From: Eopsaltria australis
Lineage: Eukaryota; Chordata; Aves; Passeriformes; Petroicidae
Length of the DNA stretch: 64,000 nt
Reading direction: 5' to 3'
NCBI GenBank assembly: GCA_034509425.1
Contig: JAVTVJ010000666.1
Coordinates: forward strand, 1 to 64,000
Notes under the pieces: generated by a model
Told to the model about the DNA's origin: nothing
Database searches by the model: none
What the model saw: the letters and a program-made list of their open reading frames with translations, nothing else
Shown here: piece by piece, positions 1 to 16,069 of the stretch
Numbering within the stretch: the stretch's first letter is position 1
Layout of the letters: every line of letters starts with the position of its first letter
Translations under genes and position numbers: made by a program

Positions 1-150
1 AAGGAGAAGGAGAAGGAGAAGGAGAAGGAGAAGGAGAAGGAGAAGGAGAAGGAGAAGGAGAAGGAGAAGGAGAAGGAGAAGGAGAAGGAGAAGGAGAAGG
101 AGAAGGAGAAGGAGAAGGAGAAAGGAGAAGGAGAAGGAGAAAGGAGAAGG
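1..150. repeat. (AAGGAG)n purine microsatellite
   Basis: About 25 near-perfect hexamer units fill the first 150 bases, with three AAAGGAG interruptions near the end. The left end of the array lies outside the window. Confidence 0.97.
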
Positions 151-4722
<4,572 letters not shown>

Positions 4723-4734
4723 TCAGCCCAGCTG

Positions 4735-4870
4735 CTAATGACCCACGGCCGGTGCCAGCTCTCTAATCCGTGCAGAGGTTCAGGACAAACTGTACCAGCG
4801 ATTATATAAACCGACTCGCCTCTATTTATTTAATTCCCTTTTATTTATTTATCGCTCAGCCAATTGAAGG
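4735..4870. other. AT-rich non-repetitive block, candidate regulatory element
   Basis: Between two CA-repeat zones lies about 135 bp of complex sequence with GCTAATGACCC, TCTAATCC, GATTATATAAACC, TTATTTAATTCCC and CCAATTG. Homeodomain-type TAAT cores and a sharp composition change suggest a conserved non-coding element; conservation could not be tested. Confidence 0.35.
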
Positions 4871-5129
4871 CAGGGGAGTGTTGCATCCCCCAGCCCTCTC
4901 CTGCCCGGGCCACCCGCCAGCCAGCACCAAGTGCTGCTGTGTCCCCTGGAACCCCACGTGTCCCCCCACCACAGAGCTGCTGTGGGGTCCTGACACGCTG
5001 CGTGTCCTCTGCCACAGGGTTGCTGTGTCCCCTGGAACTCCACAGGGCTGCTGTCGTCCCCACCCTGTGTGTCCCCTGTAGCCCTGTGTGTGCACGCGTG
5101 TTCCCCAGCGTGTGCGTGGTGGGAGGACA

Positions 5130-5340
5130 GCGATGCCCGTGTGTGCACACACACCCAAACACGCGTGCCAGCACCCCTATGTGTGCTCACACACACCCAA
5201 ACACGCGTGCCAGCACCCCTACGTGTGCTCACACATCTGCACACGCACAGGTGCGTGCACATGCCCACGTGGTCACACGTGCACCTCCATCCACATGAGC
5301 AAGTGCCTCCGTGCACAAACACCCCCATGTTTGCACGCCA
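5130..5340. repeat. CA/TG-rich degenerate tandem repeat
   Basis: A roughly 54-bp unit containing ACACACCCAAACACGCGTG followed by CCAGCACCCCTA occurs twice (5147-5223 area) inside a CACACG-rich stretch. Confidence 0.75.
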
Positions 5341-6362
5341 GCACCATGCAGGCGGCAGCTGCTCTGCCAGCTCCTGTCCCCCAACCCAGGAGGTGACACG
5401 AGGACATGAGGCCCCAGCCATGTCAACAGCCTGCTGGGGCTCAGGTTGAGAATTGGGGGGCAGGGAGGAGGAAGTGCCATGGGGAAGGCACAGGACTTTT
5501 TCGGGGTCCCCCATGTTCCCCTGACACACAGTGGCTCCCACACTGATCCCCTTCTTTCACATGGGGGGGCTCAGGGAGCAGCAGAAGGGGGCACTGGGGG
5601 AATGCTCGTCTACCCCCTCCCCACAGCATCGCCCACCCTTCCCCTGCCGTTACATAAAGGCCTGATGACAGTAAATCAAGGGGCAAAACGTCTCCCTCGA
5701 ATTAATAACTGACTTCCTGTGGTTGCAGATTCACCCTCAGCGCCTGTTTGTGCCCCCCCCCCCCACCCCCCCACTTGGGTTAATGCTCCCAGGCGCCGTT
5801 TGCCATTAACCAGCTCCAGCACTATGCAGAGTGAGAGGCTGGGGCCCAGTTATCCCAGTGCAATGCAGGCAGAGATGTGGTGGGAGCCCTTTGTCCATCC
5901 ATTCTGGTCCCACTGGGGCAGGAGTGGAGAACCTGTGGTTCTGCCACCACTTGCCTGGTGCCGTTGGCCATGGCACCCCATAAGCTCCTGTGCAGGGCCA
6001 GGGCTGGGGACACAGGGAATAATGGGACATGGCCAAGGCTCCCTCCTGTCCTCACACCGGGTACAGGGTCCCTCCACACCCTCCCCACCTCCCTGCAGGC
6101 TGCCCAGATGGGGTCTGGCAGAGCCTGGTGATCTCCCCATCACCAACATCACCGTTCCTGGATCTGTGTCCTTCCCCCAGCAGCCTCCCAGTGCTCCCTG
6201 CACTCCCCTTTTGTAACTGGGAGCAGGCCCTGCTCGCCGGGAGCCGGGACTGGAGCTGAGGCCAAGCCATTGTGCTGTGCCGCTGACTCGTGCGGGAAGA
6301 GTGGGTGCTCCCGGATGAACCCGGCTGGCGCAGCTGTTTCCTGGTGCATTTCTTCTATATTC
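5341..6362. other. Upstream unique DNA, no gene recognised
   Basis: GC-rich unique sequence with a C run near 5753-5772. Short conflicting ORFs only. Confidence 0.5.
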
Positions 6363-6515
6363 CAAAAAAAAAAACAAAAAAAACCCAAAAAAAACCAAAA
6401 AACTAAACAAAATTCTTCTTAAACTAGTTAAGGTTGCTAAGAAACAACAATGTGCTTTATATGGTGCCTTATTGACAAAGCCCAGCTCTTAATAAGCTCC
6501 GAAACGAACGGCGAG
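6363..6515. other. A-rich tract and candidate regulatory element
   Basis: An A-rich run (6363-6410) is followed by a complex AT-rich block with AAACTAGTTAAGG, GAAACAACAATG (SOX-like ACAAT), CTTTATATGG and CTTATTGACAAAG. Such mixed, non-repetitive AT blocks in GC-rich surroundings often prove to be enhancers; this is inference. Confidence 0.35.
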
Positions 6516-8904
6516 CAGCTTGGGAAGCCCACACGGCAGGGCCGGACGCCGCACGCAGCCGCCTCCTTCCTCCCGCTCAACAGCCCTAACCCTGCCTGGC
6601 AGAGCCAGGGAAGGGCCCCTCTCCCCCAGGCCTGGGGCTGCTCCCTGCTCTCACCTCCCAGCAGCTCACCCAGGAGCTCCTGCCACTGCTGGGGTCCAGC
6701 CATGCCCTTCTGGCACCAGCAGCGTTTCAGAGCCGCCTGCTTGGCACGGGTACAGCGCCGAGAGCCGCCCCCGCGCCCGTCTGCCAAATACCCACCAGCC
6801 GGGGCGCAGCCGGAGATGCTGCGGCTCCCTGGGGAGGGGGAGAGGAGCTGGCTGGATCCACGGCTGGATCCATGGCTGCCCATCCCCGGGCACGGCGGGT
6901 GCTGGGTGCCGTGAGCCCCACCACGGGCAGTGAACCCGTCATGGGTGCGAGAGCAGAGTGTGACGTGCGGGGCCAGGCTCGGTGCCGGCAAGGTCAGGCT
7001 GCGCTCCTTGGCACAGGTGCTGAGCACCAGGGCTGGGCCTGGCTCTGCCGCCGGCGTGTGCGGGCAGGAGCAGGCAGGCCCCGGTGCCAGGCAGGGCTGG
7101 CAGCCAGCTGGCATGGCAGGGAGGCTGCGGGCTCTGCGAGCTGCAGGCAGGCACCACCCTGGAGCTGGTGAGGGGCGATGGGGGGACAGGCCGAGGTCGG
7201 ACCTTCTGCTGTTCACCCGCTGTGACGAGCCACCTGCAGCCTGTCGCCGTGCTGGGTGTCCCCAGGGGAATGGCTCCAAGCCTGGCTGCTGGGAACCCCA
7301 GCATGGGGGACAAGGAATGGGCAGCAGGTGATGTAGGTGACAAAGAGCTGGTTGGGAGAGACAGGAAGAAGTTTTGAGCTGAGACCAAGAGCACTCTCAG
7401 CACCCCAGTGTCTGGCCCTCCTGTCTCTCAATTGCCACGGCTTCCAGAGCAGCTCAGCACCCTCATTTTTCCCTGCACAGATGATGTGGGTGCTCCACAG
7501 TATCCCCACAGTGGGATGAACCAGGCCTCAAGCATCTCCATGGCCCCGGCTGCAGGTGCTGGCTCAGTGCCCAAAGCAGAGCCAAACCCAGCCCTGGCCC
7601 CGTCGCAGCCTCAGCCCCTGAGGAAAGGGGATGCTGCAGGCTCCTGGCTGCTCCCAAAACACTCCTAGAGGAAAAACACGTGCAGCAGCACACGTGTGAG
7701 GAAGAGAAGGATTTGGGGGGGTGGATAGCACCCCACTTGCCCAGGCCCCGGGCACTGGGGCGTCCGTCAGCACACGGAGCCTGGGAACATCGGTGGCTGA
7801 GTTGACTTTGGCTGGGGCCGGCTCCCGCCTCGCCCAGCCCACGGCAGCGTTTCCCAGCACCAGCCCCCGCAGCCTGGAGGGGATCCAACACCCCCATTCC
7901 CCCCATGGCACTGCCCCTGGCACCCCTGAGCAGTGGGGGGGTGTGACAGGCATCGGCAGCAGGATGGGGGTGCCCCCCCAGCACCTCAGGCTTGCCCATC
8001 GCCCCCTCCCTGGAGGGAGGGCTCAGCTCCCCTTCCCCCAGCACCGGGGGCAGGTGGGGGCCGGGGCCGGATCCGTGCCTGCCTTGGCCACGTCCCCAGC
8101 TTTTCAGCTTAGTGCTCAAATCAGCTTGTGAGGTGCCGGCTGCTTAGCACCCAAATCCCCAGCCAGGGCTAAAAATAACCCCCCAAAGCCCGGCGGGTGG
8201 CAGCTGGCACCGCTCAGCACCGCCTTGGCACTGCCATGGAGGGGCCCTGGAAATGCCACTGCCAGAGTGGGTCAGGGGACAGGAGTTGGCCCCATCCCTC
8301 ACCCAGGTGCCCTTGCCCACCACGGGCTCAAGGCTCCTGTCCCCAGGGACAACAGAGGTGTCAGAGGGGAAGGTGACCCAGTGTGCCACCAGTCCCCTCC
8401 CACTGGTACAACCAGGAGTTGTGCCAGGCACAGTGACCTTGCAAGCGGGGCTTTTCCCCTCTGGCAGACTCTGCAGTAATCCAGGAGGGGCTTTGGGGGG
8501 ACACCTTAATGTCCTCATGCTCCATCTGTGACATGGGCCCAGCCACCCTTGTCCCTGGCACAGCCCTGGTGCCCAGCCAGCCTGTGATGAGTTTGTGCAG
8601 CCTCAGCCCCCAGGGGAGGAATTTGGGAGTGCTGCTGCTGGGACCCCTTGGCTGGAGGGAGCAGGAGGTTGTGGTTGTCTCCTCTCCACCATCAGAGAGG
8701 GAAAGCTGAACTCAGGAACCCTCAAGCTGTGTCCCTGTGGTCACCGGGTGTTCGGCGAGAGTTGTCACCTGCCCTTGCGCTGGCCAGGGGCAGCGCCTGC
8801 ACACCTGGGAAGGGGAGGGGAACAAAGTGTCCCCGAGCTCCCTCTGGCAGCCCCTTCTGGCCTGGGCCGTGCCGTGCCTGTCTGCAGCACGCTCGGAACA
8901 TCGC
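6516..8904. other. Upstream unique DNA, no gene recognised
   Basis: GC-rich unique sequence. CTAAAAATAA at 8169-8178 fits the MEF2 consensus. Nothing else stands out; ORFs up to 280 aa (minus, 6437-7279) are compositional and unrecognised. Confidence 0.5.
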
Positions 8905-9110
8905 CGGAGCCGTCACCGGTTTAAAAATAGCATCTCAGCAGAGTGCAACCGCGTTCCCTAAAAGCCATGTGGTTCAAGTTAGAGGATTAATTGGAAATGC
9001 TTATTTTGATTTGCAAAGTGATTGGATTTTTCCAGGGCATTTTGAAAGGAAAAAAGTCTGAATTTAATTATCACTATTCCAAAAAGCACCATGGGACTGA
9101 GTGTTTGAGG
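8905..9110. other. AT-rich block with MEF2-type site, candidate enhancer
   Basis: The block carries TTAAAAATAG (8921-8930, MEF2 consensus), GAGGATTAATTGG, GATTTGCAAAGTGATTGG and TTTAATTATCAC, with no internal repeat. It changes abruptly from GC-rich flanks. Confidence 0.35.
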
Positions 9111-9154
9111 TCGTCTCATGTTTGCTTCACACCCTGCTCCAAAATGCAGGCTGC

Positions 9155-9197
9155 GGGGACGTGGTGGGACGTGGTGGGATGTGGTGGGACGTGGTGG
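9155..9197. repeat. 10-bp tandem repeat (GGGACGTGGT)x4
   Basis: Four consecutive units of GGGACGTGGT, one with a C-to-T change, run into a G tract. Confidence 0.9.
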
Positions 9198-9369
9198 GGG
9201 GGTCCTGCTCTGTCCCACTCCTGCTGTCAGGCCAGTCCCAGCCCCTGGCCAGTCCCAGCTCCCAGCCATTCTGAACCTGAGGGAGTCAGAATGACTGGGC
9301 CCTGGCATGTGGCACTCGGCAGGATGAGAGCTCGGGGGAACCGTGTCAGCACAGGCCAGGCCTGGTTTG

Positions 9370-9640
9370 AGGAGGCTTTTCTTTCACCAAGTTGCTTTGT
9401 TTTTACCAAAATGGATTTTTAACAGTAATTGCCTTTTTCTTCTTTCTCAGGGAAAACATCATTTTCAATTACATTTCTCTGGGTTTCCATTGAAAAATGA
9501 AAAGCAAATGCTCTTTCTTGCTGGCAAAATGTGGAAAAATGTCTAGGAATATTTTTGTCCAAATGAAAACAGTTTCAGTTCTTTTTCGAGATCTCTTTTT
9601 TCCTGAAAAGAAACCACAGTTGCCTTCCCAGTTATTCTAG
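9370..9640. other. AT-rich non-repetitive block, candidate regulatory element
   Basis: About 270 bp of low-GC complex sequence (for example CATTTTCAATTACATTTCTC, ATGAAAAGCAAATGC, GGAATATTTTTGTCC). The ORF at 9343-9546 is short and unrecognised, so I treat it as non-coding. Confidence 0.3.
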
Positions 9641-11099
9641 TCGGACTGGTTTCGAGACAGACTTCCCAGTTCTGAGGCTGGAGCTGGGGGCTGCTGTGGG
9701 ATGCCAGGGCTGCCGTGGCCCCTCCATGGCTGCTGGAAAGATGGGGCAGGAGCAAGGTGACATCTGCACCAGCACCTTCACACGTCTGGGATGCACCAGG
9801 CTGGAGGGACCCGTGCTTTGTGCAGGAGGCTGGGGCTGCAGGGTCCTCCCCAGGGATTCAGGAATGTGACCTGAAACCCACATTTCTGAGACACTTTGGA
9901 GCCCAGGGATTGCACTGCACTCCCCACAGCCCTGATCCCATCTCATTCTCAGTCACAGGTGCAGTAGGGGGGTGTCCAGGGGTTGTGGGAGGTGTTTGGG
10001 GTGTCAGGGGTATCCAGAGCCCAGGGCAGAGCTGGGATTTGGGGCTCAGTTTGGCACATGCTGGACACAGCAGAGCACCCAGAAGGGCCTGCTTGTGGCC
10101 AAAACCCCCCTGGATTCAGAAACAGAGCCTCCATTCCTCCAAAATACCCTTCATTTGGAGGCTCTTTCTGCCTTGAAGATCCTCCTGGCAGGTCTGGGCC
10201 TCAGAGCTGGCTGAGACGCAGGGCACACACACAGGATGCCCCACGATGGAGGCTCCGGCTGCAGGAGCTGTTGGCTCCACACACCCCACAGTCCTGCCAG
10301 GCCGGAGGAAAGGGAATACAGAAATCAATGTTCAACATTATCACTGGGCTGAGATTTGGCTCGGCTTCCCTGGCCCGTGACGCTGCCTTCCCCTCCTCCC
10401 TGCTCTGGGAGCACAGCCAGGATGGCCAGGCAGGTGGGGAGTGCCAGCACAGGCATTTTGGTGAGAGCCTGTGGGTCTGTGCTGCCAATTCCCTCCTGCT
10501 CACCTGGGCTGGGCACCTTCCCCACCACCCCTCTGCTCAGCCAGGGATGCTCCTTGAACAGAATTCACCCATGCCCAAAGTGCCATGGGAATCCGGAGCG
10601 GTGTGCGAGACCCCCACGGCAACAGCCTTCACCCCAAAAGGCCCCAAAATGTTGATTTCAAAAGATTCAGGATCCAAGAGGAAAATCCTCCCCCACAGGT
10701 CTGATTTGCCCCTGCAAGTTAAGGAGTTGTGCCTCGGTTTGCCCACTTGGAACACAGAGGGACGTGGTGATTCTCCTGCAGCTCCACAGCAATGGGACAA
10801 CAGGGACAGATCCTGCCTTGGGCCCCCGAAGGCAGCCTGGGGTGGGGACCCCAAAACAACTGAAGGGTTGGGCTGAACCCCAAGGCAGTGTTTGGGAGCA
10901 GCAGCTGGGAGGCTTCAGCCCCAATCCTGCAGGAGAAGGAACAGCCCCAGCGCTGGCAGCCAGCGCAGGATGTTTGCTCCCGCTGTCACGTGCCTCCCAC
11001 CACATATTTAGACACCGGAGCAAGCCAGCCCTGGTGACAAACATGGTGCCACTTGGGTAAACACAGCCCCTCAGAGGCAACGCATCCGGGGCCACCGTA
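9641..11099. other. Upstream unique DNA, no gene recognised
   Basis: Ordinary unique sequence with no recognisable exon, repeat or clustered motif. The 297-aa + ORF at 9983-10876 has no domain I know and no codon signature beyond composition. Confidence 0.5.
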
Positions 11100-11395
11100 G
11101 GGAGACACCCAAGAAACCAGAAAAAAGGGGTAAATAAGAAAAGAAAGAAAAAAAAAGCAAAAAATCTGAATAAAACGGGGGAAAGGTGAAAAAAAGAGAG
11201 GGAGAAAGTAAAAAAAAAGAAGGAAGGAAAGAAAACAAAAGGCAAAAAAAGGAAAATGAAAGGCAAAAAAAAAAAGGCAAAATAAAGGGCAAAAAGAGCC
11301 AAGCAATTGTCTTTAAAAAAATATTTTCCTCCTGGCTTGCAGCGGAGCGGCTGGGCGAAATGCCGGGAGCCGAACGCCCTGTTTTCCTTGCTTCC

Positions 11396-11438
<43 letters not shown>
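11100..11438. repeat. A-rich purine tract with 39-nt poly(A)
   Basis: AAAAGAAAG-type simple sequence (11104-11290) is followed, after a 110-bp unique gap, by an unbroken A run (11400-11438). No retroposon body upstream of the poly(A) run was recognised, so I do not call a processed pseudogene. Confidence 0.85.
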
Positions 11439-11439
<1 letters not shown>

Positions 11440-12534
11440 CAAAGCACCACCCAGCAGCCCAAAGTGGGGATACAAAGTCCACTTGTGGCCCTGCGCTGCA
11501 CCCTTGGCCCGGGCGGCAGGTGGGTGCTGGCGCAGGGCGCCTGGCACACAATGGGGGCTGTTGTTGCTGGAGCGGGAGCTGGCGGCGGTTCAGGGCTGGG
11601 CAGAGCATGTGCCGGCAGCCAAGAGCTTGGTGTTAACTCTCCAGACCCTGCTCCGAGAGCCCCGAGTGTGAAACAGGCAGGGAACAAATCCAAACTCACC
11701 GAATTCCCTCGCCCTGGTGTGGGGCGGGGAGGGGGAGCTGAGGTGTTGGTCCACGCAGCTCGTTAATGCCCTCAGCCCCTGGTCCTGTGATAATTTGGGG
11801 TTTGTGAGCCAGGGTTGGAGCAGGACTGTGAAACAGCCCCTGCATCCCCTTCCCAGGGCTATCCAAGGCCTCCCACCCTGCAGAGGGTACCTGGCACTGG
11901 ACACTGACCCCACGGGCTCCCGCAGTGCCCACTGCCCACTGGGCAATGCCTGGGCCTTGGGACAGTGTCACAGCCAGCAGCACTCACAGCCCTGAGTGTC
12001 ACCACATCCCCCAGGGAGCCTCCCACAGGCTCACAGCATCCCTCAGTGTCTGCTCCTTGTGCCCAGGTTGGTGCATGCCAGGGGGTTCCTTGTGCCACCC
12101 TGGGGTGCTGCAGAGGGGGTGACCCCACAAACCCCATGTTCACACAGAATATCCCATCTCCTGGTGCAGCTCAATGCCCTGTGCTAAACACTTGGGCCCC
12201 GTGCCCCCCAAGACCAAGGTCCCTGAGCTGCAGGTGGGGACTGTTGCCCCCCCAGCAGAGCCCCACGCAGCCCCCCCAACCACAAACCCCATTTTCCCTC
12301 CCCGCTCTGCCGAGCTGCCTGGTCCTGCTAATAAAAAAAATAATAAGGACATGGAAAATTCTATAATATCCCTTTCCAGCTTCTTGGATTTGGCTTTCGT
12401 TAATTTGAAGCAGACCCTGGGGGGGGCAGAAGGGGGGAATCAAATCAAACCAGAATCACGGCACGGAAAGCCAGTTTTCACAAAAAAAGACCCAAGCCAG
12501 CAACCCCAACATTTGAATGCAGCAGGGAAGGGAA

Positions 12535-12665
12535 AAAAAGTTTAATATGTGCTTAAAAACAAACGAGCAGTGGTATCATTTTTAATTAGGAGTCTATTTT
12601 CAAAGCCCTTATTACTTACAGTACGCTCAGCATCCGAGTAATTTTCCTCTCTCGTAAAATTGTGG
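12535..12665. other. AT-rich block, candidate regulatory element
   Basis: Contains TTTTTAATTAGGAG, CCTTATTACTTACAG and CATCCGAGTAATTTTCC in non-repetitive order, next to a purine minisatellite. Homeodomain-type cores suggest a regulatory element. Confidence 0.3.
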
Positions 12666-12832
12666 CAGGGAAAGGGGGAAAGGGAGGGAAAACGGAGGAA
12701 AGGGAGGGAAAACGAGGGAAAGCAAGGAGAGAAAGCAAGGAGGGCAACGAGTAGGGAAACAAGGAGGTAAAGCAAGGAGGGAAAGCAAGGAGGGAAATGA
12801 AGAGGGAAAGTGAGGAGGGAAAGCAAAGCGAG
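12666..12832. repeat. Purine minisatellite (GGGAAAGCAAGGA-type)
   Basis: About twelve degenerate 12-15-bp units built from GGGAAA, GCAAGGA and GGGAAAAC fill this interval. The run is nearly all purine on the + strand. Confidence 0.85.
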
Positions 12833-15800
12833 CCCTTTGTGCAGCTGAGAGCTCAGTGAGCGAACGTCCATGCCAATTTGTCTGCAGTAATTGGTTTAGC
12901 TGCAGACAGAGGCTGGCAACAGAGTCTGCAAGTTGCCAAACTTTTCCCAGGAAAGGGACCCTTCACCTAATCTCACTTTTGGGTATTCCCCGTTTGTGTC
13001 GCTCCGGGACACGCTGCTGTGTGCCGGCACAATTGGAAGCTCCTTCTGGAAAACTCATAAAATAATTTTTTGCCGTTCCCCTCAAACTTTCTTCTTGCAA
13101 ATTCCAGCCCAGTTTTTCTCCTCTGGCAAACAAAATCCTCAGAGAAACCATTTCCTACCACAGCAAAGGCCTCGTCTAAGGGCCGCTGGAGGGTTTGAGG
13201 CCAGCGCTGGGCTCCAGGGCTGTGCTGGGAGTGTGAACCCCACACCTGGCCCTGGTGTGGAACTGGTGCAACTGGGCAGTGGTGGTTTTCCATCGCTGCT
13301 GCCCCTGGCATTGCCCTGGTGCGCTGGGCCAGGCTCACACCGTGGGAAGGGGCTGGGTGGGGGCCGAGCCGGAGGTGTTGGATCCGCTGGCAGGAGCAGG
13401 TACCTCGTTACCTCCCCGCGCTTCTGTTTGCTTTGGCAACTGATTCAAATTCCCCCAGGATTCCTTCCTGCTTCTGCTGGGCCTCCAAAACACCACCAGC
13501 AGCTGCTTTTGCCCTCCCCAGGCCCAGCTCCAGGGGACTGAACCCCCTCCCAGGGGACAGGGTGCCAGCTGGGTCCCCAAAACACTCCCAGTGCTCGCCG
13601 CACCCACCGCCCACCACTTTCACTTTCAGCTCCCCAAATCTTCCCTGCTCCTCCGCCCTCCCCTCCAGCAAAGCCGTATTTGGGGGGATTTTTGTCCTCC
13701 CCCCACACCTGAGTGCTTCTCCCCTTGGCATACAAACATTTTTGGGGGGGCCCCCCTGGCACTGGGGCGCTGCTGGGCTCGGTGCGGTGGTGCAGAGCCA
13801 CGTCCCTGTGCCAAGGATGTCACCGGAGTCACAGCACTGAGGTGCTCCTGCTCCCAAAACTGAGCTGCGGGGGCCGAGGGGCTGCCATGGCAGCTTGACA
13901 GTGACGTGGGGACAATGGCAGGACCCCCCTCTGCCAGGTCTGTCTGCAGGGAGGGGACAAAAACCAAACTGGGATTCACTCGCCCCAAACAAAGAGTCAG
14001 GGCCATGTTCCTCCCCATTCCTCCCACTCCAGAAATTTCCCCAAATTCCCCAACACCAACACGACAAACCAGCCCCGGGAGAGTGGCCAGATTTGGTTTA
14101 TGTCTTTTTGTGCACAAAAAAACCCCCAAAAAAACAACAAAAAAAACCAAACGAGCTAGGAAACATTTCCTGGTTGCATTTGAGGTTTGGTTGTTGTTGG
14201 GAGGTTTTTTTATAATGAGTGAAATTTTGGTGTTTGCGAGAATTCCTGGTGCCTCCATCCACACATGGCTGTGAAAGTCCCAGCCCAAACCCCCAGTGTT
14301 GGGAGGGCAGCAGCACCACGGGCCCGTGGTGATGTTTGAAGCTATTTGGCAACCCCCCCAAAGCCCCTTTTTGATGTAAAACCAGGTTTTAGGGTCATTT
14401 TGGGGGAGATTTGCTCCAGTGAGGTCACAGTTCCCTGTGCCGAGCGCTGTGAGAGCAGGGAAGGGGCTGCACAAGCTCTTTGAGGGCTGGTTTCCAACAA
14501 ATCTGGGGGGAAAAGGTGATGTTTGAGCCAATGGAAAAAATACAGAGTAGGGGGAAAAATTTGGATTTATATTAATTTTTTTTCTACATCCAACTTGCAG
14601 CCAAAACAACAATGAAAAGCCACAGCAAAAATCCTAAAACCCCTTGAAATTCCTACAGAATAATTCCCTGAAATCTGCTAGCAATTTTTAAACTGAAATC
14701 CCCCCCTCGTCAGCAACAATTTCACTAGTTAAAAACCTGCTTTAGAAAGAAAGAGAAAAGGGGGGGAAAAAAATCTCTTTTCATTGCACGTTTTGGCTTT
14801 GAATCGAGCCAGGCCAGACCTCTGCCTGTTTGGGACTCAGGCCAAGAGCCATATGCAGGAATAAAGTAAATAAATTCTGGTCAAAACCAGAATATTCTCC
14901 TTAAAAGTTATTTTAAAAGCAAAGAAAAGCAGCAACAAAACTATCCCAACACGGATTATTTCCCTTTCTCTCCCTCTTTCCAGAGAGGGACGTGGCTCAG
15001 CTGTGCTGTTGCGCCCAGTAGAATGGGACCTTAGAAAAAACCCTGCAAAAATGCTAAAAATGAGCCCAAAAAAATGGTTAATGAGGCTGGGGGATGTTTT
15101 CCCGTGGTGATGGGGGGGTATCCAGCCCTGTGCTGCTCCACGGGTATCTGCACCCCCTTGGCTGAGCCCAAAAGTTGGCACCGAGGTGTCTTAGCAGCAC
15201 AAATCAACCATGAAATGCCCTTTAGAAATAAAATCCAGCTTGGAGGGGGGGAGGGGGGGGCACAAATTTCCACTTGTTCCAAGCTCTGGTTTTATAGAGG
15301 GGGGGTCATGAGCCCATGAACAGGCTGGGATAAAAACCCAAGGAATGAACAAAGGGCCTGATCCAGCCACTCCCTGGAATCGAGGTAACTCAGCTTCCAT
15401 CTCTGGGCTTTAATTCTTGCAAAAAAACACTTAGAGAGACAGAACTGTGCCCCAAATCCACCCCACACTTTTTGTTTTATTTGAGGCAGCAGGGATGGCC
15501 TGCACGGGAAAATTAAATTGGGTTTGGATTCCACCCCCATCCTCAAAACGCCATTTACACGCAGCCTTGGAAACACACAAATAAAATAGGAGTTTTGTAT
15601 TTTTAGTGTTTTTCTGCCTGGGGGTTACACGAGGAATTGTGGTTCAGTGTGCAGGGCGGAGTGGGGACGGTCACTGCAGGGTCTGGTGGCAGCTCTCTGG
15701 CCCCATGGGCAGCACAGCCCACGAGACCCCAAATCCTGCAGCACCCCTGGGGCTGAGTGAGCCCCAGAGCAGGGGTCAGCATTGGGGGTGGCCTTTGCTC

Positions 15801-16069
15801 TGCCTCTGGCCCAGGGGACAGGTGCCACTCATTGCATTGAAATTATTTCCACCGTCTGCCTGGGCTGTTGTGGCTCCTGCAGGATGAGTCCCCGCTGGCA
15901 GAGGACAAATGGGATCAATTTGGGGGAGACAGACTGCAGGATGAATTTGGGGGGACACAAGGTGTGCCCCTGGGCCACTGGAAACCCACGGGGATGTCTC
16001 GAAACCAAGGCCAGCAGCCCTTCAGCCCCAGCTCTGAATCACCCAGGAAATACTTTCAACAGCATGACA
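12833..16069. other. Upstream DNA, no gene recognised
   Basis: Mixed unique sequence with several G and A runs (for example near 13741, 14118, 15246). Patches of lower GC occur near 13030-13150 and 14560-14960. ORFs on both strands are unrecognised. Confidence 0.45.

Noticed and set aside
11100..11438. Possible processed pseudogene marked by the 39-nt poly(A)
   Set aside because: No cDNA-like sequence or target-site duplication seen around the A run.
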